From Gammaproteobacteria bacterium (lineage in GTDB: Bacteria > Pseudomonadota > Gammaproteobacteria > Francisellales > CACEW01): DNA of 63,922 bases. Positions 46,286 through 57,181 of the stretch are shown here, piece by piece. The stretch spans positions 1 to 63,922 of the forward strand of contig JAQSYQ010000011.1 of assembly GCA_029256015.1 (NCBI GenBank), written 5' to 3'. The notes under the pieces were generated by a model, which saw only the letters and a program-made list of their open reading frames with translations, was not told the origin of the DNA and searched no databases. How positions within the stretch are numbered: the stretch's first letter is position 1; each line of letters opens with the position of its first letter. Both the position numbers and the translations under genes were made by a program.

Positions 46286-47101
46286 ATGGGGACGAGCAAT
46301 ACGAAGCTAGCGGCAACATTTATTGCTTCCATATTTAAAAATCACAAAGTCCTGTTTTCTTTAGCAAGGGTAGATTTCAAAAAGCGTTACTTAGACTCCT
46401 ATTTTGGAATTTTATGGGCGTTTATTCAGCCTGTGATAACTATTTTGATATTTTGGTTTGTATTTCAGGTGGGCTTTAAGGCGCAGCCTTCTCAAAATGT
46501 TCCATTTATAATTTGGCTGTTGCCGGGGATTATTCCTTGGTATTTTTTCAATGATACTCTCTTGGCGGGAGCAAGCTCCATTATTGAGTACAATTTTCTC
46601 GTTAAGAAAATGGTGTTTCCTGTCAGCCTGTTGCCTATTATTAAGCTGTTGGCTACTGTACGAATTCACCTGTTTTTCATTGTGATCAGTATGCTTATTC
46701 TTGCATTAAAGGGCTATTATCCAACGTGGTATGGCTTACAGCTTATATATTATTTATTTGCATTATGCGTATTACTATTGGGATTGAGCTGGTTAACCGC
46801 TTCGATTATGGTGTTTTTCCGCGATTTGGCCCAGATTATAGCAATTAGCTTACAGTTTGGTTTTTGGCTAACGCCCATATTTTGGTCTTCCAATATGCTG
46901 CCAGAAAAATATGAGATATTCCTCAAGCTTAATCCAATGTACTACATAGTAGAGGGCTATCGTAATAGCTTGCTCTATAAGCAGTGGTTTTGGCAGGATC
47001 CTGCCTGGACTCTGTATTTCTGGTGTATTGCTTTATGTATCTTTGTGCTTGGAGCCGCTTTTTTTACTAGGCTTAGACCCCATTTTGCGGATGTGTTATG
47101 A
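46286..47101 (+). CDS. wzm: ABC transporter permease for polysaccharide export
   Basis: Wzm forms the membrane channel that exports lipid-linked O-antigen or capsule chains across the inner membrane. The 271-aa protein has the ABC-2 plan: a cytoplasmic amphipathic start with DFKKRYLDSYFGILWAFIQP, six helices, and the conserved FRDLAQIIAISLQFGFWLTP and LNPMYYIVEGYR. ATG at 46286 has AAAGGG seven bases upstream and is preferred to the TTG at 46268. The stop overlaps the wzt start by 4 bases. Confidence 0.94.
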   Translation: MGTSNTKLAATFIASIFKNHKVLFSLARVDFKKRYLDSYFGILWAFIQPVITILIFWFVFQVGFKAQPSQNVPFIIWLLPGIIPWYFFNDTLLAGASSIIEYNFLVKKMVFPVSLLPIIKLLATVRIHLFFIVISMLILALKGYYPTWYGLQLIYYLFALCVLLLGLSWLTASIMVFFRDLAQIIAISLQFGFWLTPIFWSSNMLPEKYEIFLKLNPMYYIVEGYRNSLLYKQWFWQDPAWTLYFWCIALCIFVLGAAFFTRLRPHFADVL

Positions 47102-48417
47102 ATAATATTTCTATTAAGGTTGAAAACCTTACTAAAGTTTATCCTTTGTACAATAGTCCTCTTGATCGATTAAAAGAAGCGCTTCACCCATTTCGCAAAA
47201 AATATCACACAGACTTTTATGCCTTGGAAGACATCAGTTTTGAGCTCACCAAAGGAAAGACTTTTGGGATCATCGGCAAGAATGGGGCAGGCAAATCAAC
47301 CTTACTAAAAATAATTGCTGGGGTGCTTTCTCCAAGTTCAGGAGAGATCACAGTAAATGGCAGGGTGGCTTCTCTGCTGGAGTTAGGCGCTGGTTTCAAC
47401 CCTGAAATGACCGGGCGAGAAAACATTCATCTCAACTGCACTATTTTGGGAATGACTAAGCAAGAAATAAATGAAAAATTTGAAGCAATAACGCTATTTG
47501 CAGATATTGGCAATTTTATTGACCAGCCTGTAAAAATATATTCAAGTGGTATGTTTGTGCGCCTTGCTTTTGCCATTATTGCAAACATCAATGCAGAGAT
47601 CTTAATTATTGATGAAGCTTTAGCAGTGGGTGATATATTGTTTACTCAAAAGTGTATGAGGTTTTTAAAGACATTTCAAAAACAAGGAACACTCTTGTTT
47701 GTTAGTCATGATTCTGTATCTGTATTGAGTTTATGTGAGCAGGCAATGTGGCTAGACAAAGGTAAAATACAGAGCATAGGGAACGCTAAAGAAGTGGTAG
47801 AATCTTATCTTGCCTCGCAAGGTAGTTCTGATGGTAGAGCAACGGCTGGCAATAAGCCGGAATTATCAAAAAATGAAGAGCTATTATCCGAACAGGATCA
47901 AGAGTTTTATACTGAAAAATCCAGGTTTAAGATATTTGATGCTGGCTCTGAAACATGGACTAATGCCTTTGGCGAGCGCAAAATTGAAATTCAATCAGTG
48001 AGATTGATTAATCCCCTTAATCAACAAACATTACAAATTGCTTATGGTGGAGAGCTGGTAGAGCTATGCATTGAAGCAAAAGCAATTCAAGAAGTAAAAA
48101 ATTTAATTTTTGGATTTTATGTAAAAAACAAAACTGGCATGCGCTTATTTGCGGCAAATACCTATTTGCAGACAACCACTGAGATGGATGCTGCTGCTGA
48201 TGAGAGGGTGTTGGGCCGTTTTTTATTCAAAATGCCTGTGCTTTTATCCGGTGAGTATACTATTGACGCTATTATAGCATCCGGAACTCAGCGAGATCAC
48301 ATCCTGCAACATTGGATTTATGATGCGCTGGTATTTAGAGGAACTGACAGCACAATGGGTTATGGTTTAGTAGGAGTGCCCATGACCAAAGTAGTGTTAG
48401 AGAAGAAGCCTGCATAA
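47098..48417 (+). CDS. wzt: ABC transporter ATPase with C-terminal carbohydrate-binding domain
   Basis: Wzt powers polysaccharide export. Walker A GKNGAGKST is at 60-68, the signature YSSGM at 148-152 and Walker B ILIIDE at 168-173. Residues about 290-435 form a Wzt C-terminal beta-sandwich domain, which in this family recognises the non-reducing end of the finished chain. That domain is the part preserved in the relic at 39709. It is coupled to wzm by ATGA. Confidence 0.95.
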   Translation: MNNISIKVENLTKVYPLYNSPLDRLKEALHPFRKKYHTDFYALEDISFELTKGKTFGIIGKNGAGKSTLLKIIAGVLSPSSGEITVNGRVASLLELGAGFNPEMTGRENIHLNCTILGMTKQEINEKFEAITLFADIGNFIDQPVKIYSSGMFVRLAFAIIANINAEILIIDEALAVGDILFTQKCMRFLKTFQKQGTLLFVSHDSVSVLSLCEQAMWLDKGKIQSIGNAKEVVESYLASQGSSDGRATAGNKPELSKNEELLSEQDQEFYTEKSRFKIFDAGSETWTNAFGERKIEIQSVRLINPLNQQTLQIAYGGELVELCIEAKAIQEVKNLIFGFYVKNKTGMRLFAANTYLQTTTEMDAAADERVLGRFLFKMPVLLSGEYTIDAIIASGTQRDHILQHWIYDALVFRGTDSTMGYGLVGVPMTKVVLEKKPA

Positions 48418-48502
48418 ATGAATTTGTGAGTCTGGTCTTAGGCCACTTTGCCCTGACAGCAAACTTTAAAGCAAGTCAAACTTCTTTTATTTTAAGAGAT
48501 TG

Positions 48503-48511
48503 TGCTACTAT
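48503..48511 (+). promoter_or_regulatory. Candidate extended -10 for the gmd operon
   Basis: TGCTACTAT (TGn plus TACTAT) lies about 42 bases before the gmd ATG in the 135-base gap after wzt. No clear -35 is visible. If real it would drive the long same-strand run to the end of the window. Confidence 0.3.
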
Positions 48512-48552
48512 ATGTCCTATTTAATTGTTCGTTTATGAAGGCAGAGTTTGAG

Positions 48553-49641
48553 ATGAGTAAAAAAGTCGCATTAATCACAGGAATCACTGGCCAAGATGGG
48601 GCCTATCTGGCTGAGTTTTTATTAAATAAGGGCTATGAAGTTCACGGCATTAAGCGCCGGACTTCTTTGATTAATACCGATCGGATTGACCATCTTTATC
48701 AAGATCCTCATGAAACCCATCGTCATTTTATTTTGCACTACGGCGATATGACCGACTCTTCCAGTCTGACTCGAATTATTCAACAAGTTCAGCCTGATGA
48801 AATCTATAACTTAGCGGCTCAAAGCCATGTGCAGGTTTCCTTTGAGGAGCCTGAGTATACAGCCAATGCTGATGCCATGGGGGCGCTAAGGGTTTTAGAA
48901 GCCATTAGGATTTTAGGTCTTGAGAAGAAAAGCAAGTTTTACCAGGCTTCTACCTCAGAGCTATATGGATTGGTTCAAGAAATACCTCAGAAAGAAACCA
49001 CTCCCTTTTATCCAAGATCACCTTATGCGGTGGCCAAGCTTTACGCTTATTGGATTACCGTGAATTATCGTGAAGCTTATGGAATGTTTGCCTGCAACGG
49101 TATTTTATTTAACCATGAGTCTCCCACTCGAGGTGAAACCTTTGTCACAAGAAAAATTACCCGAGCTATGGCAAAAATTAAACTAGGCATGCAAGATTGT
49201 TTATATCTAGGCAATATGAATGCTAAAAGAGACTGGGGCCATGCTAAAGATTATGTAGAAGCTCAATGGTTAATGTTGCAACAAGATAAGCCCGAAGACT
49301 ATGTTATCGGTACCGGTGAGCAATATTCCGTAAGAGATTTTGTCAATGAAGTGGCCAAAGTTCTTGATATGAGACTGACCTGGGAAGGTGAGGGCCTTAA
49401 TGAAAAAGCCTTGGATGAAAACGGCAAGCAGGTCGTCGCTGTCGATCCTCGTTATTTCAGACCCACCGAGGTGGAAACCCTGTTGTGTGACCCAAGTAAA
49501 GCTAAGAAAAATCTGGGTTGGCAGCCTAAAATCAGCTTCATGGAACTGGTGAAAGAAATGACAGAAGCCGACTTTGAAGCAGCCCAAAAAGACGCCTTGC
49601 TAAAACAAAATGGATTTAATGTACTAAGCCGTTTTGAGTAG
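48553..49641 (+). CDS. gmd: GDP-mannose 4,6-dehydratase (or GDP-heptose dehydratase)
   Basis: Gmd makes the 4-keto-6-deoxy sugar from GDP-mannose. The 362-aa SDR protein has GITGQDG at 10-16, STSELYG at 133-139 and Y158-K162 as the catalytic pair. [19 protein letters not shown] is the substrate-binding motif. ATG at 48553 is chosen over the earlier in-frame starts at 48502 and 48535 because it gives the family N terminus. With GDP-heptose genes nearby, a DmhA-type role on GDP-manno-heptose is an alternative. Confidence 0.94.
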   Translation: MSKKVALITGITGQDGAYLAEFLLNKGYEVHGIKRRTSLINTDRIDHLYQDPHETHRHFILHYGDMTDSSSLTRIIQQVQPDEIYNLAAQSHVQVSFEEPEYTANADAMGALRVLEAIRILGLEKKSKFYQASTSELYGLVQEIPQKETTPFYPRSPYAVAKLYAYWITVNYREAYGMFACNGILFNHESPTRGETFVTRKITRAMAKIKLGMQDCLYLGNMNAKRDWGHAKDYVEAQWLMLQQDKPEDYVIGTGEQYSVRDFVNEVAKVLDMRLTWEGEGLNEKALDENGKQVVAVDPRYFRPTEVETLLCDPSKAKKNLGWQPKISFMELVKEMTEADFEAAQKDALLKQNGFNVLSRFE

Positions 49642-49652
49642 GGTGCAATTAA

Positions 49653-51419
49653 ATGGGCCATTGGGTACTCATTTTAGGCTTACTAGGAGTCTTACAGGCT
49701 ATTTTCTTGCCGGGCTTTCTTGTCATACGCAGCTTTAAACTTTCTTTTCCCTGGCTTAGGGCCTTGGTTTTTGCCTGTGCATTAAGCTTGAGTTTAAACT
49801 ACATCGTCGGACTAAGCTTGGTAAGTCTGCATTGTTATACTACTTTTGTGATGCAAGCCTTAGTATTTATAGAGCTTTTGGCCCTAGCCTATTTATTACG
49901 GCAGGATTGTTTGAAGCCCGTTAATTGGCATCAGATCAAACGGCCTTTTGCTGAGTTGTACCAACAGAATCCAGCTGTTTCCTTTATTGTCTTTCTGGTA
50001 TTGCTGGTTTATCTCTATCAAGCACTAAGCAATTTTGGCAGTATTTTTACCGAGTGGGATGCGGTCGTTTCCTGGAACCATTGGGCCATAGAGTGGTCTT
50101 ATAACCAATTTTCCAGTGGAACCGACCATTATCCTCAGCTGCTTCCCATTAACTTTTCGATTCCCTATGTATTAATAGGGGGATTGTCAGGTCCCTTAAA
50201 GCTTCAAGCCTTTGCTAAAATAATCGCTTTACTATTGTCTTTGCTGCCGCTATTGGCCCTGTTGGATTTAAGTTCAAGCACTAAAAAACCAGCCTATTTA
50301 TGGTCTTTAATATTCATTGCATTGACTTATTGGCTTATCTATCGGGATTCTATTGGAGCAGGCTATGCTGATGTTCCTGTCTCTATCCTAGGTTTTATTG
50401 GCTTCTATGCCCTTATTTTAGCAACGCAATCTGAGAAGCCCTTATCCTATATTGTGTTAGGAACGATGGTTTGCGCGGGAGCTGCGGTTACTAAGCAGGC
50501 GGGCTGTTATGTTGCGCTATTATACCCTGTATTGGTGTATGTCTTGTATTCACACAGACATTACTCATTGCAAAAATCGATAGGCTTGATATTGGGGCAA
50601 TATGCCTCGCTATCTGTCATTATTTTGCCTTGGTATCTTTATAACCAACACCTTATTAATGCAGGTTTGAATGGATCTGAAATCGGTTTTGTGACTTCTC
50701 AAATCTATGGCAATATCAGCATAGGCCAAAGGGTCTTTGAGGCTTTTAGAGAAATTAAATTTGCAATATGGTTTTGTTTGTTCTTTAGCTTCATTCATGC
50801 TTGCTATAATAAAGAATGGCGTATTTGCTTTGCTGTCATTGTCATTCCCTATGTATTTATTTGGGCCTTTTGCTTTTCTTATGACCTGCGCAACTTGGCT
50901 CTAATTATACCCTGGATAGGCTTTGCTGCAGGATTTGGCCTGCTAGAGCTGTTTTCAAAGCCAGGGCTGCAAAGCTTTGTGAAAAAACTGAGCCGAGTGA
51001 ATACATTAAGCCTGCTGGTTGGGCTAGTGGTGGTAATCGCTGTACTAAGCTGTGGCCCTATGAGAAATGAAAAGCTGCAAGCTCATGAGCTGCAACAAGA
51101 ACAGCAGCTCGGCGGGGATGTCGGCCTATGGCTTTATCAATATCAAGCTATGAATGGCTTATCAGGAAAAATTGATACGGACTGGCAGTATTTGGCTTAT
51201 TTACCAGGCTTGTCTCAGCATTACTATGAGGACAAATTAACTTCGGTCAATGTTTTAAATACGGCTATGGCCAACTCGCAAATAGGCTATTTTTTAACAA
51301 TAGATGATGAGCTTAGCCCTTCGGTCAATAATGCGATGGCCGGGCTGATCAAAACTAAGAAGCTAGAGATTTTATGGCATTGGGACGATATGACATTTTA
51401 TAGGATAAACCATGAATAA
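49653..51419 (+). CDS. GT-C-like membrane glycosyltransferase, paralogue 3 of 3
   Basis: This 588-aa multi-spanning protein is homologous end to end with those at 18142 and 19976 though 30 kb away. It shares the Q--FLPG start, [14 protein letters not shown] and [14 protein letters not shown] in loop 1, [20 protein letters not shown], and [14 protein letters not shown] with [11 protein letters not shown] in the C-terminal domain. It lies between gmd and fcl and overlaps the fcl start by 8 bases, so it is expressed with the GDP-deoxysugar genes. Substrate unknown. Confidence 0.75.
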   Translation: MGHWVLILGLLGVLQAIFLPGFLVIRSFKLSFPWLRALVFACALSLSLNYIVGLSLVSLHCYTTFVMQALVFIELLALAYLLRQDCLKPVNWHQIKRPFAELYQQNPAVSFIVFLVLLVYLYQALSNFGSIFTEWDAVVSWNHWAIEWSYNQFSSGTDHYPQLLPINFSIPYVLIGGLSGPLKLQAFAKIIALLLSLLPLLALLDLSSSTKKPAYLWSLIFIALTYWLIYRDSIGAGYADVPVSILGFIGFYALILATQSEKPLSYIVLGTMVCAGAAVTKQAGCYVALLYPVLVYVLYSHRHYSLQKSIGLILGQYASLSVIILPWYLYNQHLINAGLNGSEIGFVTSQIYGNISIGQRVFEAFREIKFAIWFCLFFSFIHACYNKEWRICFAVIVIPYVFIWAFCFSYDLRNLALIIPWIGFAAGFGLLELFSKPGLQSFVKKLSRVNTLSLLVGLVVVIAVLSCGPMRNEKLQAHELQQEQQLGGDVGLWLYQYQAMNGLSGKIDTDWQYLAYLPGLSQHYYEDKLTSVNVLNTAMANSQIGYFLTIDDELSPSVNNAMAGLIKTKKLEILWHWDDMTFYRINHE

Positions 51420-52377
51420 GAATGCCAAAATTTTTGTGGCGGGGCATAGAGGCTTAGTGGGTTCAGGCATTGTCAGGGCCTTAGAAAAACAAGGCTATAG
51501 CAATATTATTTGCAGAACTCGAAAAGAGCTCGATTTGACTCGACAGGCTGAGGTTGAGGCTTTCTTTGATACAGAGCGTCCCGACTATGTGTTTCTATCA
51601 GCCGCCAAGGTGGGGGGCATACAGGCTAACAATATTTATCCTGCTGACTTCATTCAGGAAAATTTACTTATTCAGACTCATGTTATTGAGGCGGCTTATC
51701 AAGCTCAAGTGAAAAGACTTTTGTTTTTAGGAAGTTCCTGCATTTATCCAAAATTCTGCCCTCAGCCAATGAAAGAAGAGTATTTACTGACAGGTCCGCT
51801 TGAGCCAACCAACAGGCCTTATGCGATTGCTAAAATAGCGGGGATTGAACAGTGCTGGGCCTATAACCGGCAATATGGCACGCAGTATCTAGCGGTGATG
51901 CCAACCAACCTTTATGGCCCCAATGACAATTATGACCTGCAAAACTCCCATGTTCTGCCCGCTTTAATTCGCAAAGTTCATGAGGCCAGAATCAACAATG
52001 AGCCTAGTATTACCGCTTGGGGAACAGGCTCGCCACGAAGAGAGTTTTTATATGTGGACGATATGGCAGAGGCCTGTGTGTTTTTAATGAATTTGGACGA
52101 AGCCAGCTATAAAGCTTTGTTGGAAAGTAAAGATCAGCCTCCTTTAATCAATGTAGGTTGCGGCAAAGATGTCAGCATCAAAGAGTTGCTTGAAGTGGTT
52201 AAAAAGGTTTTGGGCTATCAAGGTGAGGTAAAATGGGATGCTTCCAAACCAGATGGCACCATGCAAAAGCTACTGGATATAGGAAAAATAAAGGCATTAG
52301 GCTGGCAGCCTAAAGTGGGCTTGGCTGAAGGCATTGCCATTGCCTATGAGCAGTTTAAAAACGGTCAAGCAATATGA
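51412..52377 (+). CDS. fcl: GDP-L-fucose synthase family epimerase/reductase
   Basis: This NADPH enzyme epimerises and reduces GDP-4-keto-6-deoxymannose. The 321-aa SDR has GHRGLVG at 11-17, [14 protein letters not shown] with Cys110, and Y137-K141. [16 protein letters not shown] follows in the C-terminal part. With gmd it would give GDP-L-fucose; on GDP-heptose it would give a 6-deoxy-heptose. It overlaps both neighbours, in line with a tight operon. Confidence 0.93.
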   Translation: MNKNAKIFVAGHRGLVGSGIVRALEKQGYSNIICRTRKELDLTRQAEVEAFFDTERPDYVFLSAAKVGGIQANNIYPADFIQENLLIQTHVIEAAYQAQVKRLLFLGSSCIYPKFCPQPMKEEYLLTGPLEPTNRPYAIAKIAGIEQCWAYNRQYGTQYLAVMPTNLYGPNDNYDLQNSHVLPALIRKVHEARINNEPSITAWGTGSPRREFLYVDDMAEACVFLMNLDEASYKALLESKDQPPLINVGCGKDVSIKELLEVVKKVLGYQGEVKWDASKPDGTMQKLLDIGKIKALGWQPKVGLAEGIAIAYEQFKNGQAI

Positions 52378-53678
52378 CCTTAAGCGGATTTAAAAAATAT
52401 TTTGCCAATACCTCATGGGCAGTGGGTAATTATTTTCTAAGGGCCTTGTGCGGGTTTGGAATATCAATATTGCTTGCGCGATACTTAGGCCCCGGTCGTT
52501 ACGGGATGATAAATTATGCTAATGCCTTGCTGGCTTTTGGTGCAGCAATCGTTCCATTAGGCTTAGATAGTATTGTTATTCGAGATTTAATCAACAAGCA
52601 TTATTCAAACTTTCAATTGTTGGGCACCACTTTTGTTTTAAAGCTTTTGGCCAGCTTAGTGTGGGTGGCTTTTTCCTATTTTTTAGTGAGTTTTTTGCAT
52701 CCAGATAATACTCTTGTTATTGCGCTTACCGCTATTATTGCTTTAAGCACGGTATTTCAAGCTTTTGATACTTTTGATTTTTGGTTTCAGTCTCAGGTAG
52801 CCTCTAAATATACTACTTTGGCACAAGTTTTTGCTTTGGTTTTGATTACTCTAATTGAAATCGGACTGATTCTCATGCATGCCTCTGTAGTCGCTTTTGC
52901 TTGGACTACAAGCTTGCAAGTTTTGCTTGCAGGCTTGTTAATGCTATTTCTTTATTCTATGAAATATTCCGGCTTGGCACAGTGGTCGTTTTCTTGGCGC
53001 TTAGCTAAAGAGCTGATCAAGAAAAGTTATTTATTAATTTTTCAGGGTTTATTAATCATTGTTTACATGAGAATCGATCAGCTTATGATCGCTCAAATGG
53101 TAGGATTTGATCAGACTGCGCAGTATTCTGTGGCGGTTAATTTAGCCCAAGGCTGGTATTTTATTCCAGTAGCTATTAGCGCTTCACTTTATCCCGCCAT
53201 TATTCATTTAAAAGCAGGTGAGCCCAAACATTATTTGGCAAGAATCCAACAGCTTTATAACTTAATGATTTGGTTAGCCATTGCTGGTGCTTTAAGTATC
53301 ACTTTATTGGCGCATCCCATTATTATTACTTTATATGGGCAGCAATATGCTGTGGCGGCTAAGATTTTGTCGCTTCAAGCCTGGATGGCGGTTGCCGTAT
53401 TTTTTGGAATATCCCAGCAAAAGTGGTTGTTAGCTGAAAATAAAGTGGCAGTCGGCTTTCAAATTGAGCTAGTAGGGGCGCTATTAAATATCTTCTTGAA
53501 CTTATTGTTTATTCGCCATTACGGGGCAGTGGGTGCAGCCGTGGCTTCCTTGATTAGCGCATTTGGATCTAACTTTATTGTGGCTATGTATTCTCCTCTT
53601 ATTCGGTTCAGCATGAAGATGTATTTCAAGAGCTTATTATTTCCTCTACTGTGGATGTATAAAAAATGTGTGGCATAG
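52374..53678 (+). CDS. wzx: Polysaccharide flippase, Wzx type
   Basis: This 434-aa MATE/MOP-superfamily protein has about twelve helices. It starts with [20 protein letters not shown] then [20 protein letters not shown], the classic O-antigen flippase beginning. It would move undecaprenyl-linked oligosaccharide units to the periplasm. No Wzy polymerase is certain in the window, and an ABC exporter is also present, so its cargo may be a separate glycan. It overlaps the fcl end by 4 bases and the asnB start by 13. Confidence 0.9.
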   Translation: MTLSGFKKYFANTSWAVGNYFLRALCGFGISILLARYLGPGRYGMINYANALLAFGAAIVPLGLDSIVIRDLINKHYSNFQLLGTTFVLKLLASLVWVAFSYFLVSFLHPDNTLVIALTAIIALSTVFQAFDTFDFWFQSQVASKYTTLAQVFALVLITLIEIGLILMHASVVAFAWTTSLQVLLAGLLMLFLYSMKYSGLAQWSFSWRLAKELIKKSYLLIFQGLLIIVYMRIDQLMIAQMVGFDQTAQYSVAVNLAQGWYFIPVAISASLYPAIIHLKAGEPKHYLARIQQLYNLMIWLAIAGALSITLLAHPIIITLYGQQYAVAAKILSLQAWMAVAVFFGISQQKWLLAENKVAVGFQIELVGALLNIFLNLLFIRHYGAVGAAVASLISAFGSNFIVAMYSPLIRFSMKMYFKSLLFPLLWMYKKCVA

Positions 53679-55537
53679 CTGGTTTTTTCCAAGCCCCTTT
53701 TCTTGAAAAGGGCAATCTTACGAAAATGGCTGATGCCATTGCACATCGGGGTCCGGATGCAGAAGGCTTTTATTTTGATAAAAACTCCCAAACTGGACTG
53801 GGGCATCGTCGACTATCCATTATCGATTTAAGCCCATTGGGAAAGCAGCCTATGACTTACCAAGATTCAGGCTTATGGATTGTTTTTAATGGCGAAGTAT
53901 TTAATTATCTTGAGCTAAAAAAGGAGCTCATTCAGCTGGGCTTTACATTCCATACTGAAACCGATACTGAAGTTTTGCTGGTAGCCTATATTGCTTGGGG
54001 AGCTGATGCATTTAAAAAGCTCAATGGAATGTTTGCTTTTGGTATTTATAACGAACGGGATCGATCTCTTATTCTAGTGCGTGACCGTTATGGCATTAAG
54101 CCTTTATATTACTGGCAAGAAGGAGAGGCTGTTGTTTTTGCTTCAGAGTTAAAAGCTTTTGCAGCAATTGGGGATAAATTAAAGCTTCAGTTTGATAAAG
54201 CCGCCATTCAGACCGCATTGCATAGTAGTTTTGAGCTAGAGGCTTCAGGCTTTACCTTGTTCAAGCAGGTAAAAAATTTAGCACCTGGGCATTATATTCA
54301 GCTTCATGGAAAGTATGCCAAGTTAACGCAATGGTGGAATACGGTAGAGCATTTAGTCCAAGTACCCAAAAACCTTCAAGATCAGGCTGCGCAGTTTAGA
54401 GAATTATTTGCCGACTCTTGCCGATTAAGGCTGAGAAGTGATGTGCCTATTGGGACTTCATTAAGTGGAGGCTTAGACTCCAGTAGCGTTGTAATGATGC
54501 TAAGCCGTTTAGGCCAGCCTGTAACGACTTTTATCCATACTTTCAAAGGCACTAATTTAGACGAGTCAGACTATGCTAATTTGGTAGCTGAGGCAGCAAA
54601 GGTTAAAAAGGTTTATGTAGAAGCGGATCAATCCCTTATTATTGACCAGCTAGATAAAGTTATTTATCAATTTGAAAGCATCTATCCTGGTTTGCCTGAT
54701 AGCCCTTATCGAATTTATCAGGCCCAAAGCAATCAAGGGATAAAAGTCACGCTGGATGGCCATGGCTCTGATGAGATGTTGGCCGGCTATGACTGGTATC
54801 TTAATGACGCCAGAAAAGACAGCAGTCTTTTTTCACCAAGGTTTTATCAGTTATTGCAGCAACAAAAAAATATGATGGGCGGCTTTTTGCCTAGGCATTT
54901 CTATTTAAAAGCATTTTTGGAGAAAATGGGACTAAGGCAACATCTGGCAAGGCTTAAGCCTAAGGCAATGGGGCTTAATTTTTATCAGGATTCTTATGCC
55001 GGTGAAGCCTATAAGGTAGAGAACATGCAGCTTCCCGATCATTGGGGACATTTGCAAAGAAAGCTATACCATGATTTCCATCGCTCTATTTTGCCGCGGA
55101 TTTTAAAAAACTTTGATTTGATGTCGATGGCTCACGGGGTAGAAGTTCGAATGCCCTTTATGGATTATCGATTGGTCAACTTTGTCTTTTCTTTGCCTGA
55201 CTCCAGTAAGCTGGGGCAAGGCTACAGCAAGCTTGTACTAAGAGAGTCCATGAAAGGCATTTTACCGGAACAAATCAGAACCAGACAATCCAAGATGGGT
55301 TTTAACTCTCCATTACAGCATTGGCTTCGACATGAAATGAGAGAGTGGGTAGAAAACACATTGCAGAGTCACAATCCATTAGAAGAGATGATTTCTTTGC
55401 CTGCTATGAAGACATTTTATCATCAGCAAATTTTAACTGGAAAAGCAGATTGGAGTGAAGTTGGGCTTTTCTGGAGCTATCTAAGTGCGGTAAGATTGCT
55501 GGGTTTATTTCAAGTAAAAGGTTGTGTTTATGCTTAA
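53666..55537 (+). CDS. Asparagine synthetase-like glutamine amidotransferase
   Basis: This 623-aa protein has an N-terminal class II glutaminase domain (Cys2, AHRGPDAEG at 26-34, NGEVFN at 75-80). A C-terminal AMP-forming synthetase domain has SGGLDSS at 267-273. In polysaccharide clusters such proteins (for example WbpS) are proposed to turn uronic acids into uronamides. The UDP-diacetamido-glucuronate genes follow directly, which supports that role over asparagine synthesis. It overlaps both neighbours. Confidence 0.9.
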   Translation: MCGIAGFFQAPFLEKGNLTKMADAIAHRGPDAEGFYFDKNSQTGLGHRRLSIIDLSPLGKQPMTYQDSGLWIVFNGEVFNYLELKKELIQLGFTFHTETDTEVLLVAYIAWGADAFKKLNGMFAFGIYNERDRSLILVRDRYGIKPLYYWQEGEAVVFASELKAFAAIGDKLKLQFDKAAIQTALHSSFELEASGFTLFKQVKNLAPGHYIQLHGKYAKLTQWWNTVEHLVQVPKNLQDQAAQFRELFADSCRLRLRSDVPIGTSLSGGLDSSSVVMMLSRLGQPVTTFIHTFKGTNLDESDYANLVAEAAKVKKVYVEADQSLIIDQLDKVIYQFESIYPGLPDSPYRIYQAQSNQGIKVTLDGHGSDEMLAGYDWYLNDARKDSSLFSPRFYQLLQQQKNMMGGFLPRHFYLKAFLEKMGLRQHLARLKPKAMGLNFYQDSYAGEAYKVENMQLPDHWGHLQRKLYHDFHRSILPRILKNFDLMSMAHGVEVRMPFMDYRLVNFVFSLPDSSKLGQGYSKLVLRESMKGILPEQIRTRQSKMGFNSPLQHWLRHEMREWVENTLQSHNPLEEMISLPAMKTFYHQQILTGKADWSEVGLFWSYLSAVRLLGLFQVKGCVYA

Positions 55538-56588
55538 GTTTGCAATAGTAGGCTGTGGAAGAATATCTAAGCGGCATGCTGAGTTACTGGGCCTTGGCCA
55601 TATAAAAGGGGCGCAGTTAGTGGCTGTGTGCGATAAGGATGAGGCAAAGGCTAAATCTTTAGCTGAAAGGTTTTCTGTTCCTTATTATGTCGATATGCAT
55701 ACGATGATGCAAAAACAGGATATTGATGTTGTCACAGTATGCACTGAAAGCGGCTTGCATGCTGAACATGTATTAGCATTAGCGCCTTATAAAAAACATA
55801 TAGTAGTTGAAAAGCCAATGGCATTAACGCTCCATGATGCTGAAGCTATGATACAAGCTTGCGCTGAAAATGGAGTTAAATTATTTATAGTTAAGCAAAA
55901 CCGTTTTAATGTCCCGGTTCAAAAGCTCAGACAGGCCTTAGAAGCTGGCCGTTTTGGTAAGCTAATTTTAGGGACCATAAGAGTCAGATGGTGCAGGCCT
56001 CAATCCTATTATGACCAAGATTCATGGCGTGGAACCTGGAAATATGACGGAGGGGTTTTAACTAATCAGGCTAGCCATCACGTTGATTTGCTGGAATGGA
56101 TGATGGGAGATGTTGAAAGTGTTTTTGCTAAAGGAATGACAGCTTTAGTGAATATCGAAGTGGAAGATACCGCGGTAGTCTTGTTGAAATTTAAAAATGG
56201 GGCCCTGGGGGTTATTGAAGCAACTACTGCAACCAGGCCTAAAGATTTAGAAGGTTCTATTTCTATTTTAGGGGAAAAGGGCACGGTAGAAATTGGAGGC
56301 TTTGCTGTCAATGAAATGAAAGTCTGGAATTTTGTTGAGGCTCAGCCTGAGGATGCTGAGGTTATGCAAAAATACTCAGTTAATCCCCCTAATGTTTATG
56401 GCTTTGGTCATCAGGCCTATTACGAGAATGTGGTAGATTGCTTGAGTAACAACAATGTCCAACTGGTAGATGGACTTGAAGGTAAAAAAAGTTTAAAGCT
56501 TATTTCTGCTATTTATGAATCTATTGAAACGGGCAAAGAGGTTTTTTTAAATCAGCAGCCAAAGTCCAGTAAATTAGGGAAAGCTTAG
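55530..56588 (+). CDS. wbpB: Gfo/Idh/MocA oxidoreductase, WbpB/WlbA-like
   Basis: This enzyme oxidises UDP-GlcNAcA at C3, the step before transamination. The 352-aa protein has the NAD-binding IVGCGRISKRH (6-16), the conserved EKP at 94-96 and SWRGTWKYDGGVLTNQASHH as the catalytic-domain signature. ATG at 55530 has AAAAGG eight bases upstream. The next two genes encode the matching acetyltransferase and aminotransferase. The UDP-GlcNAc 6-dehydrogenase (wbpA) is not in the window. Confidence 0.88.
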   Translation: MLKFAIVGCGRISKRHAELLGLGHIKGAQLVAVCDKDEAKAKSLAERFSVPYYVDMHTMMQKQDIDVVTVCTESGLHAEHVLALAPYKKHIVVEKPMALTLHDAEAMIQACAENGVKLFIVKQNRFNVPVQKLRQALEAGRFGKLILGTIRVRWCRPQSYYDQDSWRGTWKYDGGVLTNQASHHVDLLEWMMGDVESVFAKGMTALVNIEVEDTAVVLLKFKNGALGVIEATTATRPKDLEGSISILGEKGTVEIGGFAVNEMKVWNFVEAQPEDAEVMQKYSVNPPNVYGFGHQAYYENVVDCLSNNNVQLVDGLEGKKSLKLISAIYESIETGKEVFLNQQPKSSKLGKA

Positions 56589-57176
56589 ATGAATTATTTT
56601 GTGCATCCTTCATCGGTAATCGATGACAATGTAAATATCGGGGAAGGAACCAAAATATGGCATTTTGGACATGTACTTTCTAATGTCAGTATTGGTAAAA
56701 ACTGTTCGTTTGGTCAAAACTGTGTGATCGGCCCTGACGTAACAATTGGTAATGGCATAAAAGCCCAGAACAATATTTCCATTTATCCTGGAGTCGAAAT
56801 AGAGGATGAGGTGTTTTTGGGGCCCTCTATGGTATTTACTAATGTCATTAATCCTCGTGCTTTTATTGTGCGCCGTCATCAGGCAAAAAAAACCTTATTA
56901 AGAAAAGGTTGTACTATCGGTGCCAATGTCACTATTGTTTGTGGAGTGACTATTGGAGAGTATGCCATGGTAGGAGCGGGTGCCGTTGTCACAAAAGATG
57001 TTCCAGCTTATGCACTGGTTTATGGAAACCCGGCCAAACAGCATGGATGGGTTAGCAAAGCGGGATATAAATTAGAATTCGATGAAAACGGCTTGGCTAC
57101 AGATGCCTATGATGGAAGTCAATATCAGTTAGAACAAGGCCAGCTAATCTGTATTCCTAGCTCATTACAAGAGTGA
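56589..57176 (+). CDS. wbpD: UDP-3-amino-sugar N-acetyltransferase, WbpD/WlbB-like
   Basis: This acetyl-CoA transferase acetylates the 3-amino group to give UDP-GlcNAc(3NAc)A. The 195-aa protein is a left-handed beta helix, with hexapeptide repeats from [20 protein letters not shown] through [34 protein letters not shown] follows. It starts immediately after the wbpB-like stop and ends 5 bases before the wbpE-like ATG. Confidence 0.92.
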   Translation: MNYFVHPSSVIDDNVNIGEGTKIWHFGHVLSNVSIGKNCSFGQNCVIGPDVTIGNGIKAQNNISIYPGVEIEDEVFLGPSMVFTNVINPRAFIVRRHQAKKTLLRKGCTIGANVTIVCGVTIGEYAMVGAGAVVTKDVPAYALVYGNPAKQHGWVSKAGYKLEFDENGLATDAYDGSQYQLEQGQLICIPSSLQE

Positions 57177-57181
57177 TTAAA

